NCBI GenBank assembly: GCA_028564675.1 | Contig: JAOVVO010000009.1 | Location: 62,001 to 126,000 of the forward strand | Direction of reading: 5' to 3' | DNA length: 64,000 bases | Origin: Onchocerca lupi | Taxonomy: Eukaryota > Nematoda > Chromadorea > Rhabditida > Onchocercidae | Shown here: one piece after another, positions 51,739 through 63,961 of the stretch | Layout: the number at the start of each line of letters is the position of its first letter | How positions within the stretch are numbered: position 1 is the stretch's first letter | The notes under the pieces: model-generated | What the model was told of the DNA's origin: nothing | What the model saw: only the letters and a program-made list of their open reading frames with translations | The model's database searches: none | Translations under genes and position numbers: made by a program

Positions 51739-54700
51739 TCATAAAAGTTTCAATTCGCCAGTAACTACATCAACTAAATGGGTTGGACCAAAGATGCCAA
51801 GAACGGTCCGTGAGCCAGCGGGAATCTGTGTTCGTCCAGCATCGGATACAATGTAAGCAAATAAACCCTGAAAAAATAACAGTATTGAATTTGCGGCAAA
51901 TTAAAAAAAAATATGTTCGAAAAGCAAATATATTGGGATACTTGAAAATAGTTGCGAAAAAAAAGTTAAACAAAGCAGATATAGCTTGAACATCAATTTG
52001 AAACAATATGCACTCTTCAACTGGATCATCCAACATGAAACTATTGTACCGGAACTATTAAAAAATGTATCATACAACATAAGTTACATCATGTAGCACA
52101 ATTTTTTTTAAAATAAAACTGAAACTTTCATGAGCGAAAAATAATGAATCTAGCAACTGAAAAAATCAAAATGTTTTAGTATTTTCTTACGTAGCTTCTA
52201 ATTTCTCAACAAATTTCGAATAGTAAAGAGCTTATAATTACCGAGTCTTTAGATTGTTTGAAAAGATCGAGAAGCATTTCAGTGTTATGACCTTTAACAA
52301 CTACTTTCATTTCTCCTGACATCCTCCAAGCATCTAATGCATTTTGTCCCTGAAAGAATAATTTAAATGATCACACAGATAGCGAAATCTAAAAAATGTA
52401 ATAGACAGTTTCCAGAAGTTCTTTTAACATAATTCATGTAAAAAGCATATTATATAAAAACCATCACTCACTTCTTCGCTTCTCTGTGCAAGCCGATAAA
52501 CATTAAGTGTTGCATGACCGACTTGAGCAGCCAATTTTCCTGCTCCCATTTTAAGGCTCATATTAACAACAAACACCATTTTATACTGCCTACTTATGAC
52601 ATTTGCAGAATGGATTCCTGGAATAAGATATTTTTAAACATTTTCAGCAGAAACATGATGCAGTACATATTGAAAGAAATAAAGCATCATTGAAATTTAA
52701 TTCATCACTGCGTGGGAGAAAAAGTTTGATGATCAGCCATTCTACGAATACGGAAATTTTATATTTTTATTAATTTTTCCATTAATTCATCATTCTGTGC
52801 CAGGTAGAAAGAAATTAAAAGAGAGCTGAATTATATATATATCTATATATACATGTACACGTGTAGAAACAAACCGCCCATTAAATTTTGTTCTTCGTCC
52901 GATTCAAAATCACTTTCGTTGCTATGCTCTAAGATCCAATTTATAGCTGCTTCAGCTCCACCAATCCCTGGGAATATAATTTATGTGCAATTTAAAAAAA
53001 AAAAAAAATGAAAATATGCATTTGGCTAAAACAATCTTGAATGAAAGAAATGTCATTTGAAATATGATAACCTCCTGACATGAAGCACATATTCGAGAAT
53101 CCACATATCTGCGCTATATTCATTTTTAGTTTTCAATTAGTGAAATCGATCAGGTAATTTACTACTGCACAAAATAATGAAATTAAATACCTTTCGTTTT
53201 TGATATAGCTAAAACAGCAATAGCTTCTTCAAATCCCAACTGCAATATTTCAGCCAGCAAAGCTGGATCCACAAGATCTTCCTTATTTTCTGGATCGGCA
53301 GGATGCGAACAACTAGTACCAGCGATTAAGGCCTGCGCCAATGAAATATCAGGGTCTAATGGATTTGATATCACTAAAATAGTATTTCAAGATACGCGAC
53401 TAGAATATGAATCTTAACTGCATCAAATAGTACATCAATAAAATTTAATTTTTTTCACATATGAAATGAAATGAAGCGCACAAATCGAAAGCAGATAGTA
53501 ATTTTTCATTTAGACAATAAAAGCTCAAGCATGGATGCTACACGGTATTTCTTAGCATTGTTTACCTCAGCATTCAAAATAAATTATCGCGAAATCCATC
53601 GAATACTTAAATATAGAAAACAACCACAATAAAATTAATGTTGAGTGAACTAAATATTATTCCATACAATCAATCAAGTAGATTAACTGAATTTACCCGA
53701 TTGAGAAGATTCAGCCGTCGTATACAGAGTTTCTTGATTGAAATCTGGAAGTGCAGGTACATAAAACGGTTGAGTAGGCACAGCAGTCTCCACGGCAGAT
53801 ATGGAAGAGCTTGCTGGATCTAACACAGGTTGTGTTAATGGACTCTGACTTGTAGGTGCAGAAGATGATGAGAAACTTGTTTGACGATCAATGGTAGGAT
53901 CAGCAATGATTTGAATGTTTACTCTTTCTGAAAGGAAATGTTATCAAAAAACATCTCGTCGAATTCAGGCAAATCTATAATTTATATTTTGTTGTAATAA
54001 AATCGTTAAAATTACGAAAGGCTGAGACAAAATGTACCGTTTGTGGAAGCGTGTAGGAAGTCGGACCCTGAAGGAGATGAAATTACAGGAGTTCGCTCAC
54101 TACCTCGAACAGCTTCCCTACTTGTATTTGGAAAGCCAGGAGGAGGTGGAGGTGCTTCGCTGAAGTCACCAGACGAATCTACTCTGTGATCAGTTGCTGG
54201 TATGCTGCAAAAAATGGAATTTCACAGAATACAAATTCAATACAAAGAAATAAATCTGTTTAAGGTTTCATAATAGTGATTACGATTGTCAGTATAAAAA
54301 TGATGAATGCAAATCGTTTTTTAATAATTATAGAAAATTAATGCTTTTCCATCTCATTTTTTTTTTTTTTTTGAGTGAAATTTTAATGAATACAGATGGT
54401 TTGCATTCTGTGATAAATCTGCGGCATCCTATTATGAATTATTTTAATGATTATGGTTCCGAAATCACCTTTCAAAGATTATGCTATTTTTGACTGAATA
54501 AAACTGTTTGCAAGAGAATACTTCTAACATATGTAAAAAGCCATGAAATCGAAGCTTTGTGAAAATGATTGAGATGTTCTATGAATAACGTTTAATAGTG
54601 AATAAGGAGATTTACTGCTAGTCAGTTATTGCACATACAATCAAACAAATAATGAATTTAAAGTGCAGCGCATTTTGTAAAATCCAAGCTGACTTACTTT

Positions 54701-54754
54701 TTCAAAAGCAAAAACTGACCTCTGGAAGTCTTCGTCCGGAAGTTCGTCTGACAT
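51739..54754 (-). CDS. PTRH2: Peptidyl-tRNA hydrolase 2 with UBA domain and long N-terminal extension
   Basis: Frees tRNA from stalled peptidyl-tRNA; PTRH2 (Bit1) in animals is mitochondrial or cytosolic and also linked to apoptosis signalling. Eight exons, phases consistent: 54720-54754, 54038-54204, 53697-53927, 53191-53373, 52875-52967, 52472-52617, 52242-52349, 51739-51867; 363 residues. Residues ~245-363 form the PTH2 domain: [24 protein letters not shown] (with the catalytic Lys and His regions), KVVVKG, then [18 protein letters not shown] and a VVTGELKLL end. Residues ~185-222 look like a UBA domain ([18 protein letters not shown], then AINWILEH). The first ~180 residues are acidic, then proline- and serine-rich (APPPPPGFP) and probably disordered; the vertebrate protein lacks this extension. 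Its ATG lies 12 nt after the COX16 stop and directly follows TGTTTAG. Confidence 0.92.
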
Positions 54755-54766
54755 CTAAACAGCGAC
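54755..54766 (-). promoter_or_regulatory. COX16-PTRH2 junction with splice acceptor
   Basis: Only 12 nt separate the COX16 stop from the PTRH2 ATG. They read gtcgctgtttag on the minus strand, and the final AG is a usable acceptor that would place the spliced leader directly against the ATG. Confidence 0.6.
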
Positions 54767-56020
54767 TTACTTTATTCCTTTAATTTTTTTTTTGGCTATT
54801 TCTCTTTCTTCCTGTCGACGTTTTCTGTAAGTTCTTTACTATTCCATAATTACATTTCAATTCAAGAAAATAAAAAACAGTGAACAGCGAAAGACTCAAA
54901 AATCAAAACCTATATGAAAAATAATATTTGACTTCAAAAATACTTACTTCAGTTGCAGAAATTCTTTGTTGTCTTCCGAATCACGTGGTCCTCGAATATT
55001 TTCCCAGTTATCGTCCTCTTTCTCGACGAGTTCCTTAAAATATAAAAGCACTGACGAATGGTCTATGACAATGTGATGAACTTTTAAAAAAAAATGATAA
55101 CCTGATAAACCGCTTCTATACTTTCTTGTTGGTGTCCAATTCCTTTAGTGTCCAAAAATTGACTCTAAAAGATTATTTTTGAAGACTCTTATTACGCTCT
55201 TAATTTTAAAGTTACATAGCATATGTATCTATATTTGAGTGTAGTATTCTGCTACTACATTTCAATAAAGATACAATATTTCTTAAATGATTCAATTTGA
55301 AAATAAGTCAATATGCAAATTCAGATAAGCTAACATTAAGGTCACTAAAGAAGTTTTTAGGGAAGCCAATAAAGCAATGTACTTTACGCGTAGCAATCTT
55401 GAAAATTAGATTCAGTAACAACGGCTCATTTGCAAGATAAACACCGGCTTTGATAATCTAATTTTCCTGCATCTTCTTTTCTAATAGTATCTGTTCTGAT
55501 CAGTGCCTTTTGTTGTTGTAGATAAGGAACAAACTTGAAAACAAAGGGACGAAATCACGTCTAGTATCTCAGATTAGACTGCTTACCTTCAGCAACATTA
55601 TTTGAGAGATGGTATCATCAAAAGTAATGTCATTTCTTGACAAATATTTAATAACTGAACTTCGTTTTATTATCTTACTTTTGAATTACTCAATAAATAC
55701 TACCGTAAATGAAAACTGTTAATCATATGCAAGAAATAATATCCTCTTCATAAAGAAACAAAAAATATTCGAGGCAAAAAACTCTTATCCAAAAAGGCAG
55801 TTTTCTAGCTTTATCAATACTCTGAAATTTCTCATTTTAATTTCCGGTATTTAATAAAATAACAACGAACAATTTCCTCAGCGTCAGCAAGTGTACAAGA
55901 AGATGGTCCGAATTCGAATTTGATTTGTTGTATTTTATATGCAAGTAACAAAGTGGCACCACCAACGGCCAGAAATGGTAAACCTTTGCGAACAAATTTC
56001 CAGCTGTTTGCCCTATTCAT
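54767..56020 (-). CDS. COX16: Cytochrome c oxidase assembly protein COX16 homolog
   Basis: Inner mitochondrial membrane protein that helps assemble cytochrome c oxidase around COX2. Four exons: 55871-56020, 55102-55164, 54948-55033 and 54767-54824, giving 118 residues; human COX16 has about 106. One membrane segment follows a basic N terminus (KFVRKGLPFLAVGGATLLLA), then the QI(K/R) motif, and the family signature DDNWENIRGPR. The C terminus is unusually basic (KKRRQEEREIAKKKIKG). Start: ATG at 56020, first in frame after a GATTTTTAG acceptor at 56040, likely a trans-splice site. The junction of exons 1 and 2 is the least certain; it uses a GTTCGT donor. An AATAAA overlaps the last codons of the gene. 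Confidence 0.85.
54771..54776 (-). terminator. Poly(A) signal inside the COX16 coding end
   Basis: The minus strand reads AATAAA across the GGA ATA AAG codons directly before the TAA stop. Cleavage 10-20 nt later would fall at the PTRH2 splice acceptor. Confidence 0.55.
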
Positions 56021-59000
56021 AAAATGTTTGGTCGATGAACTAAAAATCAATTTCAGGGCTAAAAAACATGACTATTATATATATATATATTAAAGAAATC
56101 GAAATTTTTAATTAGCGAACAATATGAAAAACTGATAAAAGACGAACGATCGCTATAGTTTAGCATAACTTCCGCTACGAAATGATCATCTCCTTGTTCA
56201 CTTCAATTCACTAATCTGTTTTTGTCAAAATCACAATTTATTAGCTAAATAATGATTCATGTAATACTTGACCTAATAACCTCCTCAAAGTAATTACGCA
56301 GTTAAAAAATAATATATAATAAAATTCTCGTCGAAAAATTAAATATGAACTATCCTTTGTTAATTATGAACTGAATATCTTTGAATTAGTGATCAGTTAA
56401 TGTGAATTTTGAAAAACTCAGCCATCTCATCAATTATACACCCATTTATCTACAAAAGAACTGCTCAGTTATTACTCATATCACCAATGTTGCATACTTC
56501 CTTTTCCGCTACCATTTCATTGGCTGATAGGCTGTAAATAATATCTAAGGCTGCTGAATTCTGAATTATCTTTGTCATTTTTTAAAGCAATTCCAAAATT
56601 TAAACAAGGCTTTCAACGTGCATCAAGTCATAAGTACCACTGATACATAGTGTGAATGATCTTGAATTATCTTAAGTCGGTATAAATAACTTTATTAGAT
56701 AGATATAGAATGATCCAGCTCAGAATTTCCTCTTAATGACAAAAGGGAGTGATTTGTGTAAATTTGAAAATTTTGTCTCTGTCGCAGCTTATGAGCAAGC
56801 ACACGGTTGCAAAATCCTATCTCATAAAATCTATCTTACCTAACAACCATAACCTTTCTAAATAACGCGACCCCCTAACATTTTCATTGAGACTCAATCG
56901 AAGTTGAATAAAAAAATATCATTGTCACCTATCGTTATCGTTGCTTTATGGGAACCAAATTTGTATAGGCCAGTGACAATTTAAACGGAATTGTGATTTG
57001 TGTACTACCTGATGGAATGTGGATGGAAATTGTGTTCTGTGGGCTATCAATTACTTAATTAGTGATGATGAAAGCGAGATTGTAGCGAATGAAGCATGCA
57101 GAGAGAGCAGATTGTGCTCTTCCTCTCTTGACATAATTTAATAAAAATTGAACTCCGCTTGTTATGAGTTTGTGATAAGTATTGGGTAATACTGTTCTGC
57201 ACTTCCCTTGCAGGCATTCATTCCTACTCGTGCAAGCATGCATTCTTGCTCTTATAAGCATGCATGCCTTCCCTGACATGTACGCATTTTCTCTTTTAAA
57301 TTTATATGGCAGTAAATGAATATCATGAAAAGCTTTGAAAGTGAAGTTCTTTGCAACAGTTGTTGAATTTCAAAACTTTAAGGAAAATTGACAATTGTTT
57401 GCAAACAACGTGGCTGCAAGGATAGCAAAAGTTCTATATTGCTGAATTTATACGTTACAGACTGAGATGCTCTTGAATAAATGTCTTTTTATTGTATATC
57501 ATTTCAGTATGTATTTGTCACCAATAATTTATTATTCGCATTGTCCTAAGTTTCAATAACTTATTATTGCATACTATTAATTTCTCTTAGACTAAAAGAA
57601 TAAGACTAGACAAAAAGTAAATTTGAGTGATTTTTCTTAAAATAGGCCTTAGAGCAGCAGAGTAAAATTGCAATTGAAATTTGTTTGGTACGAGAACTGC
57701 TTATGAATGTATGCTCCGAAAAGTTTTGCGAACGAGATAAGATCTTATAACTGATGATCATAGTGACGGTCATAAGAAGTTAACAGTGACTAGCTGAGAG
57801 TAACTTATCGAAACTAATCCTCTTTTTATTAAATGAGTATGAATTGATTCATGAACTGACAGTAATCAAAAGAATCATGGCTCTGAAATGACACTTTTTC
57901 TTATTTACAACAACAATAAATCATTTGTCGACCTTTTATGACGTGTGAAACAAAATAAACTATATACTAAACGTCGATGATTGTACTGTTGCTGGACGGA
58001 AAAGATTTTTCAAACCAGAAATGATATAGAAGAAATTTACGTTGCATTTGGCGATCTACTATCACTTTATCATTTTTAATCTTCGCAAAACCATTTTCCT
58101 TGAAAAGTATGTCCATCAGATCAATGAAATGCATCGGGAAATGTAACCGACAGTGATCATCAGAAGGGGTTCAGTTCTTCTCAACACAACGCTTAATCTA
58201 TCGGCGCTTTGGAAATTGAGCGAATTGAGCTGCGAAGTTTTACTTTATCCGCCATACTCAACTAATCTTTTGCAATTGACCGTCATTTCTTAACTCATCT
58301 TGATAACGTTCTTTCTGAATGATACTTCAACAGATGCAGAAGATGCTTTGCACGAATTCGTCTAATTCCGAAGCAGATTTCTGAGCTACAAGAATAAAAA
58401 ATTTATTTCTTATCGAAAAAATATATTATAATGATTATTTTGATAAATGAAGATATATTTGAGTCAAGTTATGATAATTTGGAATTTACGATCTGGAACC
58501 GTTGTTATTTTCGCATCAGTTTAATATAATGTCAATAATATGGTGACACTGATCTAACTACAGCATGATAAATGGAGCCATCCTTGATATTATGATTAGG
58601 GAACATATATCACATGAAAAGACCATGTCAATTAAATGCCAATGTCGAAATTTTTCGATGGCACTTATTTGATGGTACTACCCGAGAAAAGATCTGGAAT
58701 GATCACTTATCTGATCAGCTCTTTGAACACTAAATCTTCAATATGATTTGACACTATCGGTGTATCTTAATTGCCACGTATTCGGCCATTTTACATAATT
58801 ATCTTACTTATTTTTTAAACCTCATTCTATGAAGCTTAAAAAAATTAGCAAATTAATCAAGAAATTAAAGGTCGTTGCTCAAATGACTCGATCATTTTCA
58901 TAAATTTTTATTGATACTAGCGAAAGGTACAAAGAAACAAAAAAATGAAAAATATTCGCTATATAGAGTAAACGGTTAATGAAAATATGATCCGAAAAAT

Positions 59001-59335
59001 CGCTTGTGTTAATTTGTTCTCCTATCTCACTTTTCATTACTAATTTGTTCCAAACTTACGAACGATATTTTCATATTATCCCACTGAATGATTGACGGAA
59101 TACAGTAGGGCGTGATTCTGTTTGTGAATAGTTTAATAGTCAGTTTCTTTTCGTCTTCAGCTTGGAATATCATTATTGGTTACTCTTTAATCAAAAATGA
59201 CGATGTAACTTTCAAAAAATTTGTACATTGCATTTGATTCATTAAATAAGACTGATGATTTACGAACGGTTTATTGTGTCAAAATATTTCGTGTACATTG
59301 GTCGTTGACTGGCATTGTTTTCTGCTTAATTTAAC
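56021..59335. other. Divergent intergenic region
   Basis: Lies between the starts of COX16 (-) and the PH-domain gene (+). Short runs of (TA)n are present near 56075-56090. No gene, RNA or mobile element was recognised. Confidence 0.55.
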
Positions 59336-62300
59336 ATGCACTTTTTTAGACATAACGACGATTACATTAGTTTACCGAATCAGGTTATCACCTTCACATC
59401 ATTTCTTTTGTATTCCATCCTCATTTGTTTTCTAAAATCTTTTGCAGTTCTCTCTGTACTTATTTCAGGAAAAATTCATCCTTATAAGAATAATTGCTTT
59501 CTTTTTTCAAATGCGTATTTTCCTTCGAATTTAATCCAGTCCTCTAATTTAAGAAACCGAGAGATTTTTTTCATGGTTATTCACTTCAAGAAGTTGCAAA
59601 ATCAAATTCTGCGATTTTAGGAGGTCCTTTTCTCGTTGCCGTTTTCACTTTTCGGACACATCGAGAAAAGATCTCTTACAGCACTTGGATGGCGTTGGAG
59701 GAAGCGTGCTGTTGTTTTGAATTCTAGTGGACATCTCATTATCTATAAATATTTCTTGGAGGGTATCGTAGCTGGGTAATCTATATTTTTTCAACTTATA
59801 TAGATTCCTATTTCCGTAACAATCATAACATTATGCTTCTAATAGGACAGTCTTGATAATACAAAAGTAGTTTTTTTTTTTTAAATTTAAACTTTATTCA
59901 TTACTATATAAACATTATTCCATAACAGGAAGCCTTTTCTGGGAAGAATAATTCATTTGGATGCAGCACAGTATATCCAAGCCCGAATGGATAAAGATGT
60001 CTGTTACATCAAAATTTATGATCATTCTCGAAGACGAGTAAATTCCAACTTTTTATTTTGTTATTTTGAAAAATTTTTAGAATGTCTACTGAGTTGATTT
60101 TATTTTTCAATGATATTTTGATTTTATTTTCATTTTATTCTCAATGGCGTCTTACTCTTTTATTTTCGATATTATATATGAACTTATAGAACTTTTAGAC
60201 AGAACTGCGAATTAAAGGTACAAAAGCTCGTTTATGGGCTGCAAAAGTATTCATGTTGGTTAATTTCTTGTTTTAAATGAATTGATGATAAATGAATAAT
60301 TAAGACCGTCAAATAGAAATGGTGTTTAAAATGGATAATCCGTTTTTGTAAAATTACATTGAACATGTAAAATCACTCGAATGTTATTATAGCTGCAACA
60401 GTATCAATTCCAAAATTGACACCATCGTTAGTATCGTGAAAGTAATTTGTGAAAGTTTTTTGTTGAGGATTGAAACTCGGTACAGTTGATTTTGTTGTGT
60501 AGTAAAGTCCTTGATATGATGAATTTTATTTGCCGCAATTTCGGTACACAGTGAATTGATGAATATCGATAATACAACCGATAATTTGGATTTCTTTTTG
60601 GGAGTAGGAAATTATTTGCGGGTCATTGATACCGAGAATTAATAGAATTTGATGAAGTTTGGAAAGGGCTGCTCATCGATTACCGATTAGAAAAAAGAAC
60701 TGAATAAATGAATAAGCGAATGAATAATGAATTCCTTGAGATAAGACCTTTTATAGTGAAGGTGTTTACTACATGTGAACCTTAGTACAATTTGCAGCAT
60801 ATTAACTGGTAGCGCAAACAGATTTACTTTACAACATGTTGGCACAGCGCAAAGGGAGTTTATTCCATGCAACCATAGCACAACACAATTTATGACATGC
60901 TAATTACAGCGAAAAGATCAAAAATTTTCTCATATCAAGATACTTCTATAATGCAAAAATTTTTGATCATTCCTTCATATCTATATTCCAGAAAATATTT
61001 CGGTTTTTTTCTGACAGTTAGAACTTTAGAACGAAAGTGGCAGCATTGCAGAAGTCATTAACTGAAGGTTTTTCATTTATGATATTAGACATTCTTTTCG
61101 TAGGATGCCGTTTAATTTTACTATTGGTGATCGTAAAATTATTTTAGGTACGAAGCTCCGCTTAATGACTGCAAACAGTAAGTTAATATAACATTTATTG
61201 ATTACAACTCTCTGTAATTCTTATTTCTTACTTTACGCTTATCTTTCTTTTGATTAAAAAAAAGCTGTCACTTGGAATTCGTTGTATACTGTAGACAGAA
61301 ATAATGATTTTAGACGCTCAAAATCTGCGGAAATAGAATGGCCAATCGAGCGTCCACTGAAAGTACTTGATTCAAAAATTTCTACATCAAGTATTTATGA
61401 TGTTAGTGCAATGAATGCAAATTGCGTGAAGGAATCTTCCAAAATCATTATTGCTTCTGTTTCATCTGAGGTCAGTTATGTGCTTCGGTCATTCTTTTTG
61501 CTCTATCTTTCGTGTTTGTGCCAAGAAATTATTCCACTGGTTGACCAATTGGTTTTTCTTCGAAGTCTGTTGCTAGCAAATGAGTTTACTGAATTTCTGT
61601 TAGTTATATCACATATATTTCCTAAATAATATCAACTGAGTTGCCAATGCATTTCTGCCATAAAAGTTTTTTGAAATTTTTTTCGTAAAAATTGCCAAAA
61701 TTTTGTTCTCCATTTAATCATTCACGGATTACAATAAAATCTCTGGCTTGAAATTCCGAAGTGCAAATGTCAGTTGTTGATTCAAGATATTAAAATTTCT
61801 TAATTTCGAAATTGTTATTTTATAGAGCTTGCCAGATTACACAACTTCTGATGTTTCATATCAAAGCAGTCAATTCTCTGCCCAAATTTTAGTTCGTTTT
61901 ATGTGTCATTTTAAGCAAATTTTTGCAACTAGTAGATATGTTGAAAGAATTAGTGAAAGTTTGCAGAAAACAAAAATTATACAATTGACAAAGTCAGGCT
62001 GTTTTATGCGCTCAGTAGAACTTCCGATGCTTTTTCCATTTGATTCAAATGGAAATAGCATCGGAATCTTATTGAGCGACAACCTGACTTTTTTTAAACT
62101 AAATATTTGAAATTTTTGCAAGCAAGTATTTTTCAATTTCTAGTTGAAATTATTTTGATATTTTGACTATTTTTGAAAATTTCATTGTACTGAATTTACA
62201 TATTTAATCGACTAGTAGTATCATGAGCCTCTTGAAAGAAGATAATCAGCGTCATGTCGTCCTAAATAAACTGTTTTCCCAGTTTGAAAATTATTGAATG

Positions 62301-63442
62301 AAGTAAGAGATTTTATTTAATGGTATTGTCATTTTATAGGATATGGAACGAATCAGAATATCTGAAGTGGTCACGGCTTATAGAACAGATTCCGAACTTA
62401 GCAACGATGAAAGGATTTCAATGCAAGGTGATAACGTGGTAAATATTTGTTCATATTATTTTGATTTCAGAAATTGTTAGGAGCCTTTGCCATTTAGAGG
62501 AGCTTCAAAAAAATTAATTTTAGATCTATGGAAAATATAAAGATCAAAAATTTGAAGCAAATGGTTTGCTGAAATGCTCAAAATCAGTACCTGAATTTAT
62601 TGCCGTCGATGAATTTCCCACTGCCAAGGTGTTTTATTACGCGAAAGTATTTTAATGTCGTAGACACTAGTTCGAAATTTATCAACTAATGAGTCAAGTA
62701 GTTTCTTTCTAAATTTTTAAATTAATCATCGTCTCAAAAATCTAAAAATATGATGCACAGATTTCTGTGAAATTTTTCAAAAAGTCGTTTTCATGCATGT
62801 TATTAGTATTTGCTGATTTATTCATCTCAATTTTCGTTTGGAATCCACTTGAAACTAAAGTTTAAATTATTAAAAAAATTTTAGGAAGCAAGTAGATCTA
62901 TAAGCTTCGACCAACTGCACACAGTAATGGTATCGCGTCGAGATCGTTTTCGGAAGCATTTGCAAAGTATGATTGAAAGTCAATTTTATGAAAGTTTGAC
63001 AGATTGCTCATTAAATTATTCAATTTCCAGCATTCAAAAGTTGCATGCAGAGGCAGGCAAAATGTCACAAGTTTATGTATGTTGAATTTTTGCCTTTTTA
63101 GAAGAGTATGAAATTTGATATTGCTTGTTTTTTCACTTGAAGAAAAGGCAATTATTTTTATAAACATATTTTTAAATTAAAAGTTCTAGTGTGAGCCCAA
63201 TTTTAGTTTTGGCGAAACAAAAATCTGTATGAATCTCATAACGTGCTTATGTTTACTATAAGGAGTTGGTCTTCCAGATTGCTTACAATAGATTGTTTAT
63301 AAAAAATGAAGTACCATCAATGCACCAAATTACACAACGCTCTGGACCATCATTACCATTATCCATTAATATTAATTGTAAATTAAGGGAAGAATTAAAG
63401 CACGATGATCAAAATGATACTGATATTGTTTATCGTTTTTGA
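59336..63442 (+). CDS. PH-domain protein of unknown function
   Basis: Twelve exons with consistent phase: 59336-59383, 59621-59775, 59929-60037, 60199-60258, 61022-61067, 61148-61177, 61265-61470, 61826-61891, 62340-62438, 62524-62628, 62885-63076, 63278-63442; 426 residues. The N-terminal part looks like a pleckstrin homology domain: a KRS...GWRWRKRAVVLNSSGHLIIYKY opening with the usual basic strand and tryptophan, a glycine-led insert, CYIKIYDHSRRRTELRIKG and a closing helix with RLWAAKVF. Such domains bind phosphoinositides or proteins at membranes. The following ~250 residues are serine-rich with no domain I know; the region near residue 330 (SFDQLHTVMVSRRDRFRKHL) may be helical. Exons 5 and 6 are short (46 and 30 nt) and the least certain. 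No signal peptide or membrane segment. Confidence 0.75.
61991..62090. repeat. Fold-back hairpin in an intron of the PH-domain gene
   Basis: Arms 61991-62043 and 62045-62090 pair around a single base. The inner 22 bp have one mismatch, the outer ends match for about 8 bp plus, and a 7-bp length difference lies between. Confidence 0.88.
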
Positions 63443-63922
63443 ATGCTTCATTTTTGCAACAATGTAAAATTATAATATACTGGTCAAATTTGATCTTTGT
63501 CACAATATAGAAAGATCATTTCTTGCTCTGATTATCAACTGCTTTTTCACTGTGTTAATCTCACGTTTTGATGAAAAATAAATTCACGTACCTATTGTTT
63601 AATGATGCCTTAAACGACAGCTCACCTAAACAGTTTCTAAATTCCCAAACTTTGCATCTTATTTATCAATACATAGCCTTCAAATGAAAATTGGATTTAT
63701 TATGCAAAAACGGATTTTTTCATCAAGATTCACTCTATCATATTTTGTTCCAAAAAACCGGAATAAAAATGATAGTGATGTTGCTTTGCTCCCCGATCGC
63801 TTACATTTCTTCATTCCGTTTTTAATTTGAGAAAGTAAATTAACAATTTTGATGATCACGATGAATGTTGTCTAGTAATTGTTAGGAAAATGAAGTAATT
63901 TGTAGGACAATTTGCTTGGAAC
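63443..63922. other. Intergenic spacer
   Basis: About 480 nt between the PH-domain gene and a possible next gene on the same strand. An AATAAA lies near 63578-63583, about 140 nt after the stop codon. Nothing else was recognised. Confidence 0.5.
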
Positions 63923-63961
63923 ATGGAAACCAAAAATTACAGTATAGGAATTGAAGGAAAA
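63923..63961 (+). CDS. Possible first exon of a gene running off the window
   Basis: An ATG at 63923 opens 13 codons (METKNYSIGIEGK) ending at a perfect GTAAGTGAG donor at 63962. Codon phase is 0. The rest of the gene would lie beyond 64000. The product is not recognisable from 13 residues. Confidence 0.3.
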
